DNA of 8,059 nt from Desulfobacterales bacterium (GCA_029938515.1 JAOZUU010000107.1:1-8059), one strand, 5' to 3'; shown: positions 1 to 6,300, counted from the first letter of the stretch. Numbers and translations are program-made. The notes: generated from the letters alone by a model not told the origin.

Positions 1-8
1 ACCATCAT

Positions 9-593
9 CTATTTCAACCCTAGATACCCTTTTCGAAGGCGCTTATCGGCCTTTTCACCCACGCAATACCGATAGTACATCTGGATAAATTCATTATCCT
101 GGATAGTTCCTTTTTTTTCACCATTGACCCAAAAGGTCAGGCCTTCCCCGGGGATATAGGTCGATTCGGTGGTACTGCCCGGCTGCATGTCCGTATCCAG
201 CCAGGAGGCGAAGCGATCAATTTCCTGGCGGTGTTTTTCAACCAGTTCCGGTGGATTGGCCTTTTCCATAGCCTCGATAAATCCTTCTTGGATTTTTTTG
301 GCTGTAGCCTTGCTGGTCAGGTAATGCAGGGAAAGATGCTTTACCTGTTCGGATTCAATCGCCTCCCGGGCATCCTGGGTGGGTTTTTCCAGGTAAAAAC
401 CCCCGGCAAACACTTTCACGACGACGAGAGCCTTACGCAGGGCAACTCCGTTTAAGTTCAGCGTTTTACCGGCGATGGTCTTTTCCTGTGAAAATTTAAC
501 CCCGGCTATCTCCGTGTCACCGGCGAAAACAATACCTGCCGTACATATCAAAACTACAGTGAGGATACCGAAGAATCTACTTTTCTTTTTCAT
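9..593 (-). CDS. Secreted chalcone-isomerase-like protein
   Basis: 194 residues. Residues 1-24 form a Sec signal peptide: basic MKKKSR start, hydrophobic core, likely cleavage after VFA (A24). The mature part resembles the bacterial chalcone-isomerase-like family (Chalcone_3 type): an opening strand with 'GVKF', then 'LNGVALRKALVVVKVFAGGFYL' around residues 47-68 (the family's 'lnG-gvR-k...v-kvYv-glYl' signature), and a C-terminal half with F130/W131 and 'FWVNGEKKG'. Such proteins share the fold of plant chalcone isomerase, but bacterial members generally have no shown isomerase activity. Related plant proteins bind fatty acids, so a periplasmic lipid or hydrophobic-ligand role is only a guess. 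The ATG at 593 is supported by GGAGG (complement of 599-603) five bases upstream. It is the last gene of the pyrD-led block, 66 bp behind the diiron protein, with no obvious terminator in that gap. Family is fairly sure; function is unknown. Confidence 0.8.
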   Translation of the reverse strand: MKKKSRFFGILTVVLICTAGIVFAGDTEIAGVKFSQEKTIAGKTLNLNGVALRKALVVVKVFAGGFYLEKPTQDAREAIESEQVKHLSLHYLTSKATAKKIQEGFIEAMEKANPPELVEKHRQEIDRFASWLDTDMQPGSTTESTYIPGEGLTFWVNGEKKGTIQDNEFIQMYYRYCVGEKADKRLRKGYLGLK

Positions 594-659
594 ATCAACC
601 TCCGTTATTTCAGACCTCTTAGAAATGGCTTCTATTTATCTGGGATCATCTACGAGCTC

Positions 660-1127
660 TTAGTCCCCCATCTTGGCCATGTAATCGTCGTACAGTGTTT
701 CAAATTTCAATTTATGTTTGGCTTCTTCCTGACACATGACCTTAAAAAGTTTTTTTGCCTCTTCGCCTTCGGCTTGTTTCAAAAGATCATTGTACAGTTT
801 CAGGGCTTTTTCTTCATTTTTCATAGCCACCAGCAGAATTTCGTTGTAGGCCATTCCCTTTTCGTATTTCACATCGACCATAAAATCGCTGCGCTTGATA
901 TCCGGAATCCATTTAAATTTATAATTGGTGACCCCGTCAACGACGCCCTTGTTCTTCATCTCTTTAAGCATCCGTTCATGTTTGCGTTCTTCATCGGCCA
1001 TCTCTTTCAGCATTTTTTTGGCACCGGACATGGATTCTTCTTCGGCGGCGTCTTCATAAAATTTCACGGCTTCCTGCTCTGTTTTAATGGCAAAATCGAA
1101 AATTTCCTCTAAACTCTCAAACGGCAT
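660..1127 (-). CDS. Rubrerythrin-like diiron (ferritin-fold) protein
   Basis: 155 residues with no signal peptide, so cytoplasmic. Two helical pairs carry the rubrerythrin-type diiron ligands. In the first half these are E17/E19 in 'TEQEAVKFYE' and E47-x2-H50 in 'DEERKHE'. In the second half they are E105/E106 in 'KNEEKALKLY' and E135-x2-H138 in 'QEEAKHK'. A linker with 'KWIPDIK' (about 72-78) separates the halves. There is no C-terminal rubredoxin Cys4 domain, so this is a stand-alone ferritin-like domain rather than a full rubrerythrin. Family members act in peroxide or oxygen detoxification or iron handling in anaerobes; which applies here cannot be read from sequence. The start at 1127 has an excellent ribosome site, AAAGGAGA (complement of 1133-1140). 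It lies 33 bp behind pyrD and probably shares its transcript. Confidence 0.88.
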   Translation of the reverse strand: MPFESLEEIFDFAIKTEQEAVKFYEDAAEEESMSGAKKMLKEMADEERKHERMLKEMKNKGVVDGVTNYKFKWIPDIKRSDFMVDVKYEKGMAYNEILLVAMKNEEKALKLYNDLLKQAEGEEAKKLFKVMCQEEAKHKLKFETLYDDYMAKMGD

Positions 1128-1160
1128 AATTCTCTCCTTTCATTGCTTCGATCGCTAAAA

Positions 1161-2084
1161 TTAAATTATCAATGAACCAATCAGTTCGTTCACATCGCTG
1201 ATGTTTTTCTCTTCCAGATACGTTTCGATCCCATCAATGATTGTCATGGTAGCCGTAGGATCAACAAAATTGGCCGTTCCCACCTGCACGGCCGTGGCAC
1301 CGGCAATTAAAAAAGCCAGGGCATCCTCGGCGGTCATTATCCCCCCGATACCGATTACCGGCACATCTATGACGCGGGCGACCTGCCACACCATCCGAAG
1401 GGCAACCGGCCGAATAGCCGGTCCGGAGAGGCCACCGGTCACATTTGCCAGTTTTGGCCGTCGGGTGTCGACATCGATCTCCATCCCGGTGATGGTGTTG
1501 ATCAGGGAAACGGCATCAGCGCCCGCATCGACCACCGCCCGTGCCATCGTGGTGATATCGGTCACATTTGGCGACAGTTTGACCATCACCGACTTGGAAG
1601 TTCGCTTTCGGACCCCTCCGACAACCAATCCCGCCGAGGCCGGATCAACACCGAAAGCCATTCCGCCGGCCTCGACATTGGGGCAGGAGATATTGACTTC
1701 AATCCCGGCTACCGCCTCGACATCATCCAGTCGGCCGGCCAGTTCAGCGTAGGCTTCCATGGTTTCGCCATAAATATTGGCAAAAACCGGGGTTGCCACA
1801 CCCGTCAGAAAAGAGAGCTTTTCAGCGAGAAACGCCTCGATGCCCACATTTTCCAAACCGATGGCATTCAACATCCCACAGGGTGTTTCCACGATTCGGG
1901 GGGGTGGATTTCCCACCGAGGGATCAAGCGACAACCCCTTGACGATAATGCCGCCCAGACGATTCAGATCCAATAACGATGCAAATTCAACCCCATAACC
2001 GAAGGTGCCCGAGGCTGTCATGACCGGATTTTTCAAGGTGATTCCGGCGATGTTAACCTGTAATTCCAGCAATATAATCGACAC
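1161..2084 (-). CDS. pyrD: Dihydroorotate dehydrogenase, class 1B catalytic subunit
   Basis: 307 residues, the normal length. The enzyme oxidises dihydroorotate to orotate in pyrimidine synthesis using bound FMN, in the cytosol. Visible signatures: '[15 protein letters not shown]' (17-31), K49 in 'IVKG', '[22 protein letters not shown]' (58-79), 'NISCPN' with the class 1 catalytic cysteine C134, 'VKLSPNVTD' with K169, '[14 protein letters not shown]' (216-229), the phosphate loop 'IGIGGI' (244-249) and 'GTANF' (269-273). These match class 1B (PyrDB) best. That class normally works with the Fe-S/FAD subunit PyrK, which is not adjacent. The start is a GTG at 2084; there is no strong ribosome site, but the start lies about 37 bases below the predicted transcript start from a strong promoter. 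A TTG five codons further in is the alternative. First gene of a likely three-gene transcript. Confidence 0.96.
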   Translation of the reverse strand: MSIILLELQVNIAGITLKNPVMTASGTFGYGVEFASLLDLNRLGGIIVKGLSLDPSVGNPPPRIVETPCGMLNAIGLENVGIEAFLAEKLSFLTGVATPVFANIYGETMEAYAELAGRLDDVEAVAGIEVNISCPNVEAGGMAFGVDPASAGLVVGGVRKRTSKSVMVKLSPNVTDITTMARAVVDAGADAVSLINTITGMEIDVDTRRPKLANVTGGLSGPAIRPVALRMVWQVARVIDVPVIGIGGIMTAEDALAFLIAGATAVQVGTANFVDPTATMTIIDGIETYLEEKNISDVNELIGSLII

Positions 2085-2127
2085 CTGCTTATGCGGTTAT
2101 ACTCAGCGGTACAATAAAGTAAATGTC

Positions 2128-2156
2128 ATCATAAAAGAGAGCGAACGGTATGTAAA
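2128..2156 (-). promoter_or_regulatory. Sigma70-type promoter of pyrD
   Basis: On the minus strand, TTTACA (complement of 2151-2156) and TATGAT (complement of 2128-2133) are separated by exactly 17 bases. Each hexamer differs from the sigma70 consensus at one position. Transcription would start near 2121, giving a leader of roughly 37 bases before the GTG at 2084. This placement helps fix the pyrD start and argues that no further gene (such as pyrK) lies upstream in the same transcript. Confidence 0.72.
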
Positions 2157-2321
2157 CAGAAAATCTAAAAACCCGCAATCATCCCAACGATCCTGTTCGA
2201 ATTTAGTACCTATTTGTTCAAATTCCATCATGTTTGCGCACGATTTATACCATAGTCAGATTGAATATTTAAGAAACTCTATCGATTTTAAAAGAAAAGA
2301 CAGAGCGAAGCGATACCACAA

Positions 2322-2356
2322 ATCGTCAATCTCCAATCGTCAATCGTCAATTTGGT
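2322..2356. repeat. Short period-7 repeat array (ATCGTCA units)
   Basis: Four consecutive 7-base units on the plus strand: ATCGTCA, ATCTCCA, ATCGTCA, ATCGTCA, then a decayed unit ATTTGGT. The array lies between the two divergent promoters, about 24 bases before the -35 box of the rightward one. The period equals that of the large arrays at 5931-6582, but the unit sequence differs. It resembles the heptanucleotide short tandem repeats (STRR) known from cyanobacteria. No function is visible. Confidence 0.75.
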
Positions 2357-2379
2357 TCCTGCTTTGCCGGGTTGGGGTA

Positions 2380-2408
2380 TTGAAATGACGACAAATAGGT
2401 TGTATAGT
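2380..2408 (+). promoter_or_regulatory. Sigma70-type promoter of the membrane protein / HD-GYP genes
   Basis: TTGAAA at 2380-2385 and TATAGT at 2403-2408 are separated by 17 bases. Each has one mismatch to the sigma70 consensus. The predicted start is near 2415, giving a leader of about 55 bases before the ATG at 2471. The next gene follows after 34 bp, so this promoter probably serves both. Confidence 0.65.
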
Positions 2409-2470
2409 CGGCGACAGTTTTTCTATCTGACCATAATCAATGGATCATCGGCTAAAGGAGGGTTGATATC

Positions 2471-2749
2471 ATGTCGAAATGGACCTACATAGGGGGCCTT
2501 TGCTGGCTGGCTAGCGGCGTTTTGCTTCTTTTTCAATTCGTCGGTAACATGATGAAAGAAAACTACAGCTGGAAAATGCTGGCCATTGACGATGTCGTCG
2601 AGGCCAAATATCTCTCCTGGATCGACAAAATCAGCGTGGAATTAGCCCAGCAGGCGACCCAGTATATTGTCAGCATGCCATTGTATCTCCTGCTTCTCAT
2701 TCTAGGAGGCATCTTCCTCCTGCTCAGCGTTTTTTACAAAGGCAGGTAA
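2471..2749 (+). CDS. Small two-helix membrane protein, unknown function
   Basis: 92 residues with two hydrophobic segments, about 5-25 and 66-88. Between them is a polar loop of about 35 residues rich in charged groups ('MMKENYSWK', 'DDVVEAKYLSWIDK'). The C-terminus is basic (YKGR), which suggests both ends face the cytoplasm and the loop faces outward. It is a real gene: a near-perfect ribosome site TAAAGGAGG at 2453-2461 sits nine bases before the ATG, a promoter lies upstream, and the downstream gene follows after 34 bp. I do not recognise a family. Pairing with a membrane HD-GYP protein suggests a shared signalling or membrane task, but only position supports that. Confidence 0.8.
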   Translation: MSKWTYIGGLCWLASGVLLLFQFVGNMMKENYSWKMLAIDDVVEAKYLSWIDKISVELAQQATQYIVSMPLYLLLLILGGIFLLLSVFYKGR

Positions 2750-2783
2750 TCCTTCGCTATCCCATTTAACGGAGTGACAGCAA

Positions 2784-4139
2784 ATGGCGCCGAAAACCGG
2801 GACTATCATCTTAAACGGTTTACCCAACCTGGAAATCCGGGAAAAAGTAGTCGCATTTCTATCGCACCATGTTAAAAACCTGACGGCGGAAAAGATCTCT
2901 ACCATTCTCGATAAAACCCCGGTCATTTTAAACCGAGACACCCCGCCCGAAACCGGAAAACCCCTTGTAGACAAATTAAATGATCTTGGCGCATCCGCCA
3001 GTTTTGTCCCGAATATCCCCCGGGATGAAAAGTCCCGGTCAATACCGGTGGAGAGAGAAATAAAAAAGCCGGATTCGAGCGCGGCCCATCAATTATCTTC
3101 ACCAACACAAATAAAAGCGCACGTGAATCGACAAGATCAACTGCTAGCGGCCGGTATCAACAAACAAAAAGTCACCGACGATCGGTTCAGATTCAACTTT
3201 CTTGATCGCCTCATGGAAGCAAATAAGGAGTTGTGGCTGATTCTTTCCATGGTCGTTATTGCCGGCCTGATTAATTATGCCGTCGCATCCCAGTATCTCC
3301 TTCTCGGTCTCTATACCCTGCCGACGATTATGTCGGCCTATTTCTTCGGGCGCCGTCATGCAGTTTCAACCGCCCTTGCCAGCATACTACTGGTAGTACT
3401 CGTCGTTCACTTTAACCCTGATTTATTCACCGAAAAAATGGTCGCCCAAATGGGCGTCAGTCGATGGTATCATATCCTTTCCTGGGCATGTATCCTGATT
3501 GTCATCGCCTATGCCATGGGAACGCTTTATAAAAAGAATCGGGATAAAGTCATCGAGCTCCGCCAAACCTACCAGGGCCTGCTGGTCATTTTACGCCATT
3601 TTATCTCAAAGGATGAGTATACCGAAAATCATTGTTACCGGGTATCCGTGTATGCCTCCAAAATCGCCGCTTACATGGGTTTGTCCGATGATTATATAGA
3701 AGATATTCGATCGGCGGCTTTGCTTCACGACCTGGGCAAGCTGGAGGTCAGCCGAAGAATCCTCTATAAGGCGGCCCGGTTGACGCCGGAAGAGAAGCAC
3801 GAGATGGAACGCCATGTGAACAAGGAATTATTCGACCCGATACAGGGTCCCCTGGGAAGAATCATCCCCTTGATACTGGGGCATCATGACCGGTTCGATG
3901 GATCGGGATACCGGCCCACCGTCGGAGAGGACATCCCCCTTGGCGCCCGTATTCTCGCCGTGGCGGATGTATATGATGCCCTGGTAAGCGACCGCCCTTA
4001 CCGCAAAGCCATGTCGCCTTTTGAAGCAAAGGATATCATTGTCAAGGGTGCGGAAAAGGATTTCGATTCCCAGGTCGTCAAGGCTTTTGTAACGGCCTTC
4101 GATCGAAGAGACCTGGAAGTCCCCAATGTGATTATTTAG
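2784..4139 (+). CDS. Membrane HD-GYP phosphodiesterase with L7/L12-like N-terminus
   Basis: 451 residues in three parts. (1) Residues 1-77 look like the L7/L12 C-terminal fold: strand 'TIILNG', a helix, 'LTAEKISTILDKTPVIL', then 'KPLVDKLNDLGASASFV'. A polar linker follows to about 145. (2) About four membrane helices lie between 150 and 248. (3) An HD-GYP domain spans about 262-440. Metal ligands are in place: H283 ('ENHCYRV'), H315-D316 ('HDLGK', K319), H344, H367-H368, and D395 in 'ADVYDAL'. The signature reads 'HHDRFDGSGYRP', so the final P of GYP is displaced by R. The position four before H283 is Tyr rather than the Glu of three-metal enzymes, which suggests a two-metal site. The family hydrolyses cyclic di-GMP; activity here is inferred. 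GGAG at 2771-2774 supports the start. Confidence 0.92.
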   Translation: MAPKTGTIILNGLPNLEIREKVVAFLSHHVKNLTAEKISTILDKTPVILNRDTPPETGKPLVDKLNDLGASASFVPNIPRDEKSRSIPVEREIKKPDSSAAHQLSSPTQIKAHVNRQDQLLAAGINKQKVTDDRFRFNFLDRLMEANKELWLILSMVVIAGLINYAVASQYLLLGLYTLPTIMSAYFFGRRHAVSTALASILLVVLVVHFNPDLFTEKMVAQMGVSRWYHILSWACILIVIAYAMGTLYKKNRDKVIELRQTYQGLLVILRHFISKDEYTENHCYRVSVYASKIAAYMGLSDDYIEDIRSAALLHDLGKLEVSRRILYKAARLTPEEKHEMERHVNKELFDPIQGPLGRIIPLILGHHDRFDGSGYRPTVGEDIPLGARILAVADVYDALVSDRPYRKAMSPFEAKDIIVKGAEKDFDSQVVKAFVTAFDRRDLEVPNVII

Positions 4140-4201
4140 CAAAGCTCCGCCTATAACTGTTGAGTTTGTACGCATTTATCAACTTCATTGGTTGACGCAT
4201 A

Positions 4202-4266
4202 TAGGCTTTCAGATAAAGTTTTTGGTCCAGCTGCAAGCGGGACCAAAAATTTTATCTGGAAACCTA
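4202..4266. repeat. Large imperfect palindrome / long hairpin
   Basis: Arms 4202-4228 and 4240-4266 pair over 27 positions with a single mismatch (C4206/A4262) and two G-U wobbles. The inner 19 bp (4210-4228 with 4240-4258) contain one wobble only. The 11-base centre can close further through two G-C pairs around TGCAA. It lies 62 bases after the HD-GYP stop and 28 bases before the next ATG. There is no T-run after it, so it is not a textbook intrinsic terminator, though a stem this long could stop or protect transcripts from either side. It could also be a repeat-type element. A weak promoter-like pair, TTGACG (4192-4197) and TAAAGT (4214-4219), overlaps its left arm. Confidence 0.8.
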
Positions 4267-4294
4267 ATAGTATCGAAACTGCACCCGGCATGGA

Positions 4295-5134
4295 ATGAAC
4301 CCTATACTTCAAAATAAAGATCGTTTTCTAAGTCGTATCATAACAACCCTTGAGCAAAACCTTGCGGTGATAAACGATAATGACACAAACCAACCCGCGT
4401 CTTCATCGGTCCTTTTCCTGATTGGCGAACCACGGGCGGTTAATGGCCTTTCAAATACGCCCTGTTTGATTCTCAATAAACGATCCCGGAAAATCCGTCA
4501 GCCGGGCGACCTTTGCTTTCCAGGCGGCGGGCCGGCCCCCCGGATAGATGCGGCGCTTGCAAAGCTCCTGTTATTCCCCGGGCTTCCACTTGCGCGCTGG
4601 CGTTCCCGAACCGATTATCACCAGCCGGAAAATATTCGCCGGCTGGCCCAATTGCTGGCCACCTCTCTGCGAGAAAGTTTTGAAGAAATGCGCCTGATTC
4701 CCCTGGACGTCCGGTTTCTGGGCCCCCTCCCCCCCCAGCGGTTAATCATGTTCGCCCGAACCATCTACCCCATGGTGGGGTGGGTACAACACCAGAAACA
4801 TTTTCGGTTAAACGGCGAGGTGGAGAAACTCGTCTACATTTCGATTCAGGCGCTGTTGAATCAGGAAAATTACGCCTCTTTTCAACTCACTTACCCGTCC
4901 ATTTTACCGCCCGGCATTGATAAAACCAGGCGGGAATTCCCCTGTTTTGTGCACCATCAGGAAGGTGCCACCGAAATCCTTTGGGGGGCCACCTATCGAA
5001 TTGTCATGACCTTTTTGGCCCAGGTCTTTGATTTCTCCCCACCGGAAACCAGCGATCTGCCCGGAATAGACAACCATTTGTCTCCGGATTATTTTAACAA
5101 TTCCCTGAATCCCCCTTCAAAGGGAGATTTTTGA
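4295..5134 (+). CDS. NUDIX hydrolase, CoA-pyrophosphatase-like, with split Nudix box
   Basis: 279 residues. 'LILNKRSRKIRQPGDLCFPGG' (58-78) is the signature of the NudL/CoA-pyrophosphatase branch (LLT-RS--L--HpG-vaFPGG). The Nudix helix follows as 'LRESFEE' (R126, E127, E130, E131), but 47 residues separate the second Gly from the Arg where about 14 are usual. That is an insertion of roughly 33 residues, including 'LLLFPGLPLARWRSR'. The usual Gly after the EE pair is Arg133. 'EGATEILWGATYRIVMTFL' (223-241) matches the conserved C-terminal helix of the branch. The family cleaves CoA or acyl-CoA to phosphopantetheine compounds; substrate use here is inferred. The start has only a poor ribosome site; an ATG five bases earlier hits TGA at once. 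The last nine residues, LNPPSKGDF, are encoded by a palindromic repeat. The next gene follows after 16 bp. Confidence 0.85.
   Translation: MNPILQNKDRFLSRIITTLEQNLAVINDNDTNQPASSSVLFLIGEPRAVNGLSNTPCLILNKRSRKIRQPGDLCFPGGGPAPRIDAALAKLLLFPGLPLARWRSRTDYHQPENIRRLAQLLATSLRESFEEMRLIPLDVRFLGPLPPQRLIMFARTIYPMVGWVQHQKHFRLNGEVEKLVYISIQALLNQENYASFQLTYPSILPPGIDKTRREFPCFVHHQEGATEILWGATYRIVMTFLAQVFDFSPPETSDLPGIDNHLSPDYFNNSLNPPSKGDF
5108..5129. repeat. Small palindromic repeat at the end of the NUDIX gene
   Basis: Inverted arms AATCCCCCTT (5108-5117) and AAGGGAGATT (5120-5129) pair with one mismatch across a two-base loop. A run of five Ts (5128-5132) follows, so it resembles a short intrinsic terminator, yet the next gene begins only 17 bases after that run. 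It encodes the C-terminal NPPSKGDF residues of the NUDIX protein and sits directly before its TGA (5132-5134). C-rich palindromes of this kind are often dispersed repeats. Whether it has other copies in this genome cannot be seen here. Confidence 0.65.
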
Positions 5135-5150
5135 ATAATGGAGGCCGCCA

Positions 5151-5936
5151 ATGTCCATCGATGTAGTAACACCTGATCATTTAAGAGAGCTGATATCGAC
5201 ATTCGTGGCTGACCATCAAACCCGGTCGGACGTTCGGGATTGGTGGCGCGAGCCGCTGCTGGCCACCGCCCGGGCTGATGATCGATTTAATATTCTGTCC
5301 GAGATTGCCGCCGACGATCACCTGATACCGTCGGATCTCCTGTCGGATGCGGAAACTGTGATTGTCTTTTTCCTTCCCTTCAAAGCGTCTTTGGGAAAAG
5401 AAAATGCGACCGGTAAATTCCCCTGCCGCAACTGGGGTCTGGCCTACGAAGATACCAATCGACTGATCGGATTGATTGCTCAAAAAATAGCCGATTACCT
5501 GACTGATCGCGGCTTTAAAGCGGCCCAGACCCCGGCAACCCACAACTTCAATCCCGAAAAGCTGATGGCCCGCTGGTCCCACAAACACCTGGCCTATGTA
5601 TCCGGGCTCGGCCGATTCGGTATCAATGCTCAGATGATCACACCGGCCGGTTGTGCCGGCCGTCTGGGCAGCCTGGTGACCAACGCCGTCATTGATGATA
5701 GTCCCGTCGTTTCAGAAGAGGAGTTGTGTCTTTATAAAAAAGGGGAAGAATGCCTGAAATGCGTATCCCGCTGCCCGGTTAAAGCCGTTGGAGAAAACGG
5801 CATCAACCGTCAACGATGCTGGGACAGACTCAATTTTAATCTAAAGCACGTCCAGGCGCTGGCCGGCATGAAGGATTCCACCAATGTCTGCGGTAAATGC
5901 GTGGTGGATCTGCCGTGTAGTATAAAAACAGGCTAA
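5151..5936 (+). CDS. QueG-like (epoxyqueuosine-reductase-related) Fe-S protein
   Basis: 261 residues, cytoplasmic. The first 180 residues resemble the cofactor-binding part of epoxyqueuosine-reductase-like proteins: 'AETVIVFFLPF' (67-77), 'HKHLAYVSGLGRFGINAQMITPAGCAGRLGSLVTNAVI' (144-181). The C-terminal 70 residues hold eight cysteines: C193, C201-x2-C204-x3-C208-P, C223, C247-x2-C250 and C256. That is enough for two [4Fe-4S] clusters. QueG itself is longer and reduces epoxyqueuosine in tRNA using cobalamin. This protein is short and lacks a HEAT-repeat tail, so it is better called a QueG-like paralogue of unknown substrate; automated annotation as QueG would be an over-call. GGAGG at 5140-5144 sits six bases before the ATG, and the NUDIX stop is 16 bp away, so the two are probably translated from one message. 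Its final Gly codon and TAA coincide with the first unit of the repeat array that follows. Confidence 0.85.
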   Translation: MSIDVVTPDHLRELISTFVADHQTRSDVRDWWREPLLATARADDRFNILSEIAADDHLIPSDLLSDAETVIVFFLPFKASLGKENATGKFPCRNWGLAYEDTNRLIGLIAQKIADYLTDRGFKAAQTPATHNFNPEKLMARWSHKHLAYVSGLGRFGINAQMITPAGCAGRLGSLVTNAVIDDSPVVSEEELCLYKKGEECLKCVSRCPVKAVGENGINRQRCWDRLNFNLKHVQALAGMKDSTNVCGKCVVDLPCSIKTG

Positions 5937-6144
5937 AGGCAGAAGGCTGAGGGCTATAGGCGAAGGGCTAAAGTTCAAAGTCAAAGAGTCGAAAGTCGAA
6001 GGGTCGAAAGTGAAAAGTCGAAGGTCCAAAGAAAAAGGTCTAAAGTTCAAAGTCGAAGGGTCGAAAGTCAAAGGTCGAAAAGCAAAGGTCTAAAGTCCAA
6101 AGTCAAAGAGTCGAAGGGTCTAATATCCAAGGTCTAAAAGTAAA
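5931..6144 (+). repeat. Purine-rich period-7 repeat array (left)
   Basis: About 30 degenerate units. It opens with six GGC-type units (GGCTAAA, GGCAGAA, GGCTGAG, GGCTATA, GGCGAAG, GGCTAAA; 5931-5972). It then shifts without a gap to GTC-type units (AGTCGAA, AGTCAAA, GGTCTAA, GGTCCAA, AGTTCAA) to 6144. Spacing is 7 bases, occasionally 8 (for example GGGTCGAA). A shared pattern is roughly R-G-K-C-N-A-A. The first unit contains the stop codon of the upstream gene. The purine-rich strand is the strand that gene's transcript would carry. The open frames across the array, on either strand, are products of the repeat and not genes. Confidence 0.9.
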
Positions 6145-6248
6145 TTATCGACCCACTATCCCTTTTTAAAGATGATCCTTACACAAATATGAGACTGCGG
6201 CTATTGTAAACATTGTTATGAAAGGGAATGAACCGATGATGAACATCG

Positions 6249-6267
6249 AATCCGCCGCAGGCGGATT
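6249..6267. repeat. Perfect 8-bp palindrome
   Basis: AATCCGCC (6249-6256) and GGCGGATT (6260-6267) are exact inverted copies around a GCA loop. No T-run follows on either strand, so it is not a typical terminator. It lies near the middle of the convergent intergenic region. It could be a dispersed palindromic repeat, the end of a small element, or a transcript-end stabiliser. Confidence 0.7.
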
Positions 6268-6300
6268 GAATGGAAAAAAATGAAGAAACAGAAATAGTCG

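Larger units (their letters stand above)
2085..2470. other. Divergent intergenic region
   Basis: 386 bases between the divergent pyrD and the 92-residue membrane protein gene. It is AT-rich compared with the flanking genes. It holds one promoter for each direction (2128-2156 on the minus strand, 2380-2408 on the plus strand) and a short period-7 repeat array (2322-2356). The reading frames across it have no credible start site or family resemblance. I see no riboswitch-like or attenuator-like hairpin in the short pyrD leader. Confidence 0.7.

Noticed and set aside
2005..2388. 127-codon open frame across the divergent intergenic region
   Set aside because: It begins antisense inside pyrD, crosses the pyrD promoter and the 7-bp array, and shows no domain-like sequence or ribosome site.
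4202..4266. Integron attC site
   Set aside because: The palindrome is nearly perfect and lacks the core-site motifs and unpaired bases of attC, and no integrase or cassette array is present.
5643..5661. Perfect 7-bp inverted repeat (CGGCCGG, TTGTG loop) in the QueG-like gene
   Set aside because: It lies in a conserved coding stretch (TPAGCAGR) and is explained by GC-rich codons for Ala and Gly.
5841..6071. 76-codon open frame on the minus strand
   Set aside because: It consists mostly of repeat translation (FDPST-type repeats) and runs antisense into the well-supported QueG-like gene.
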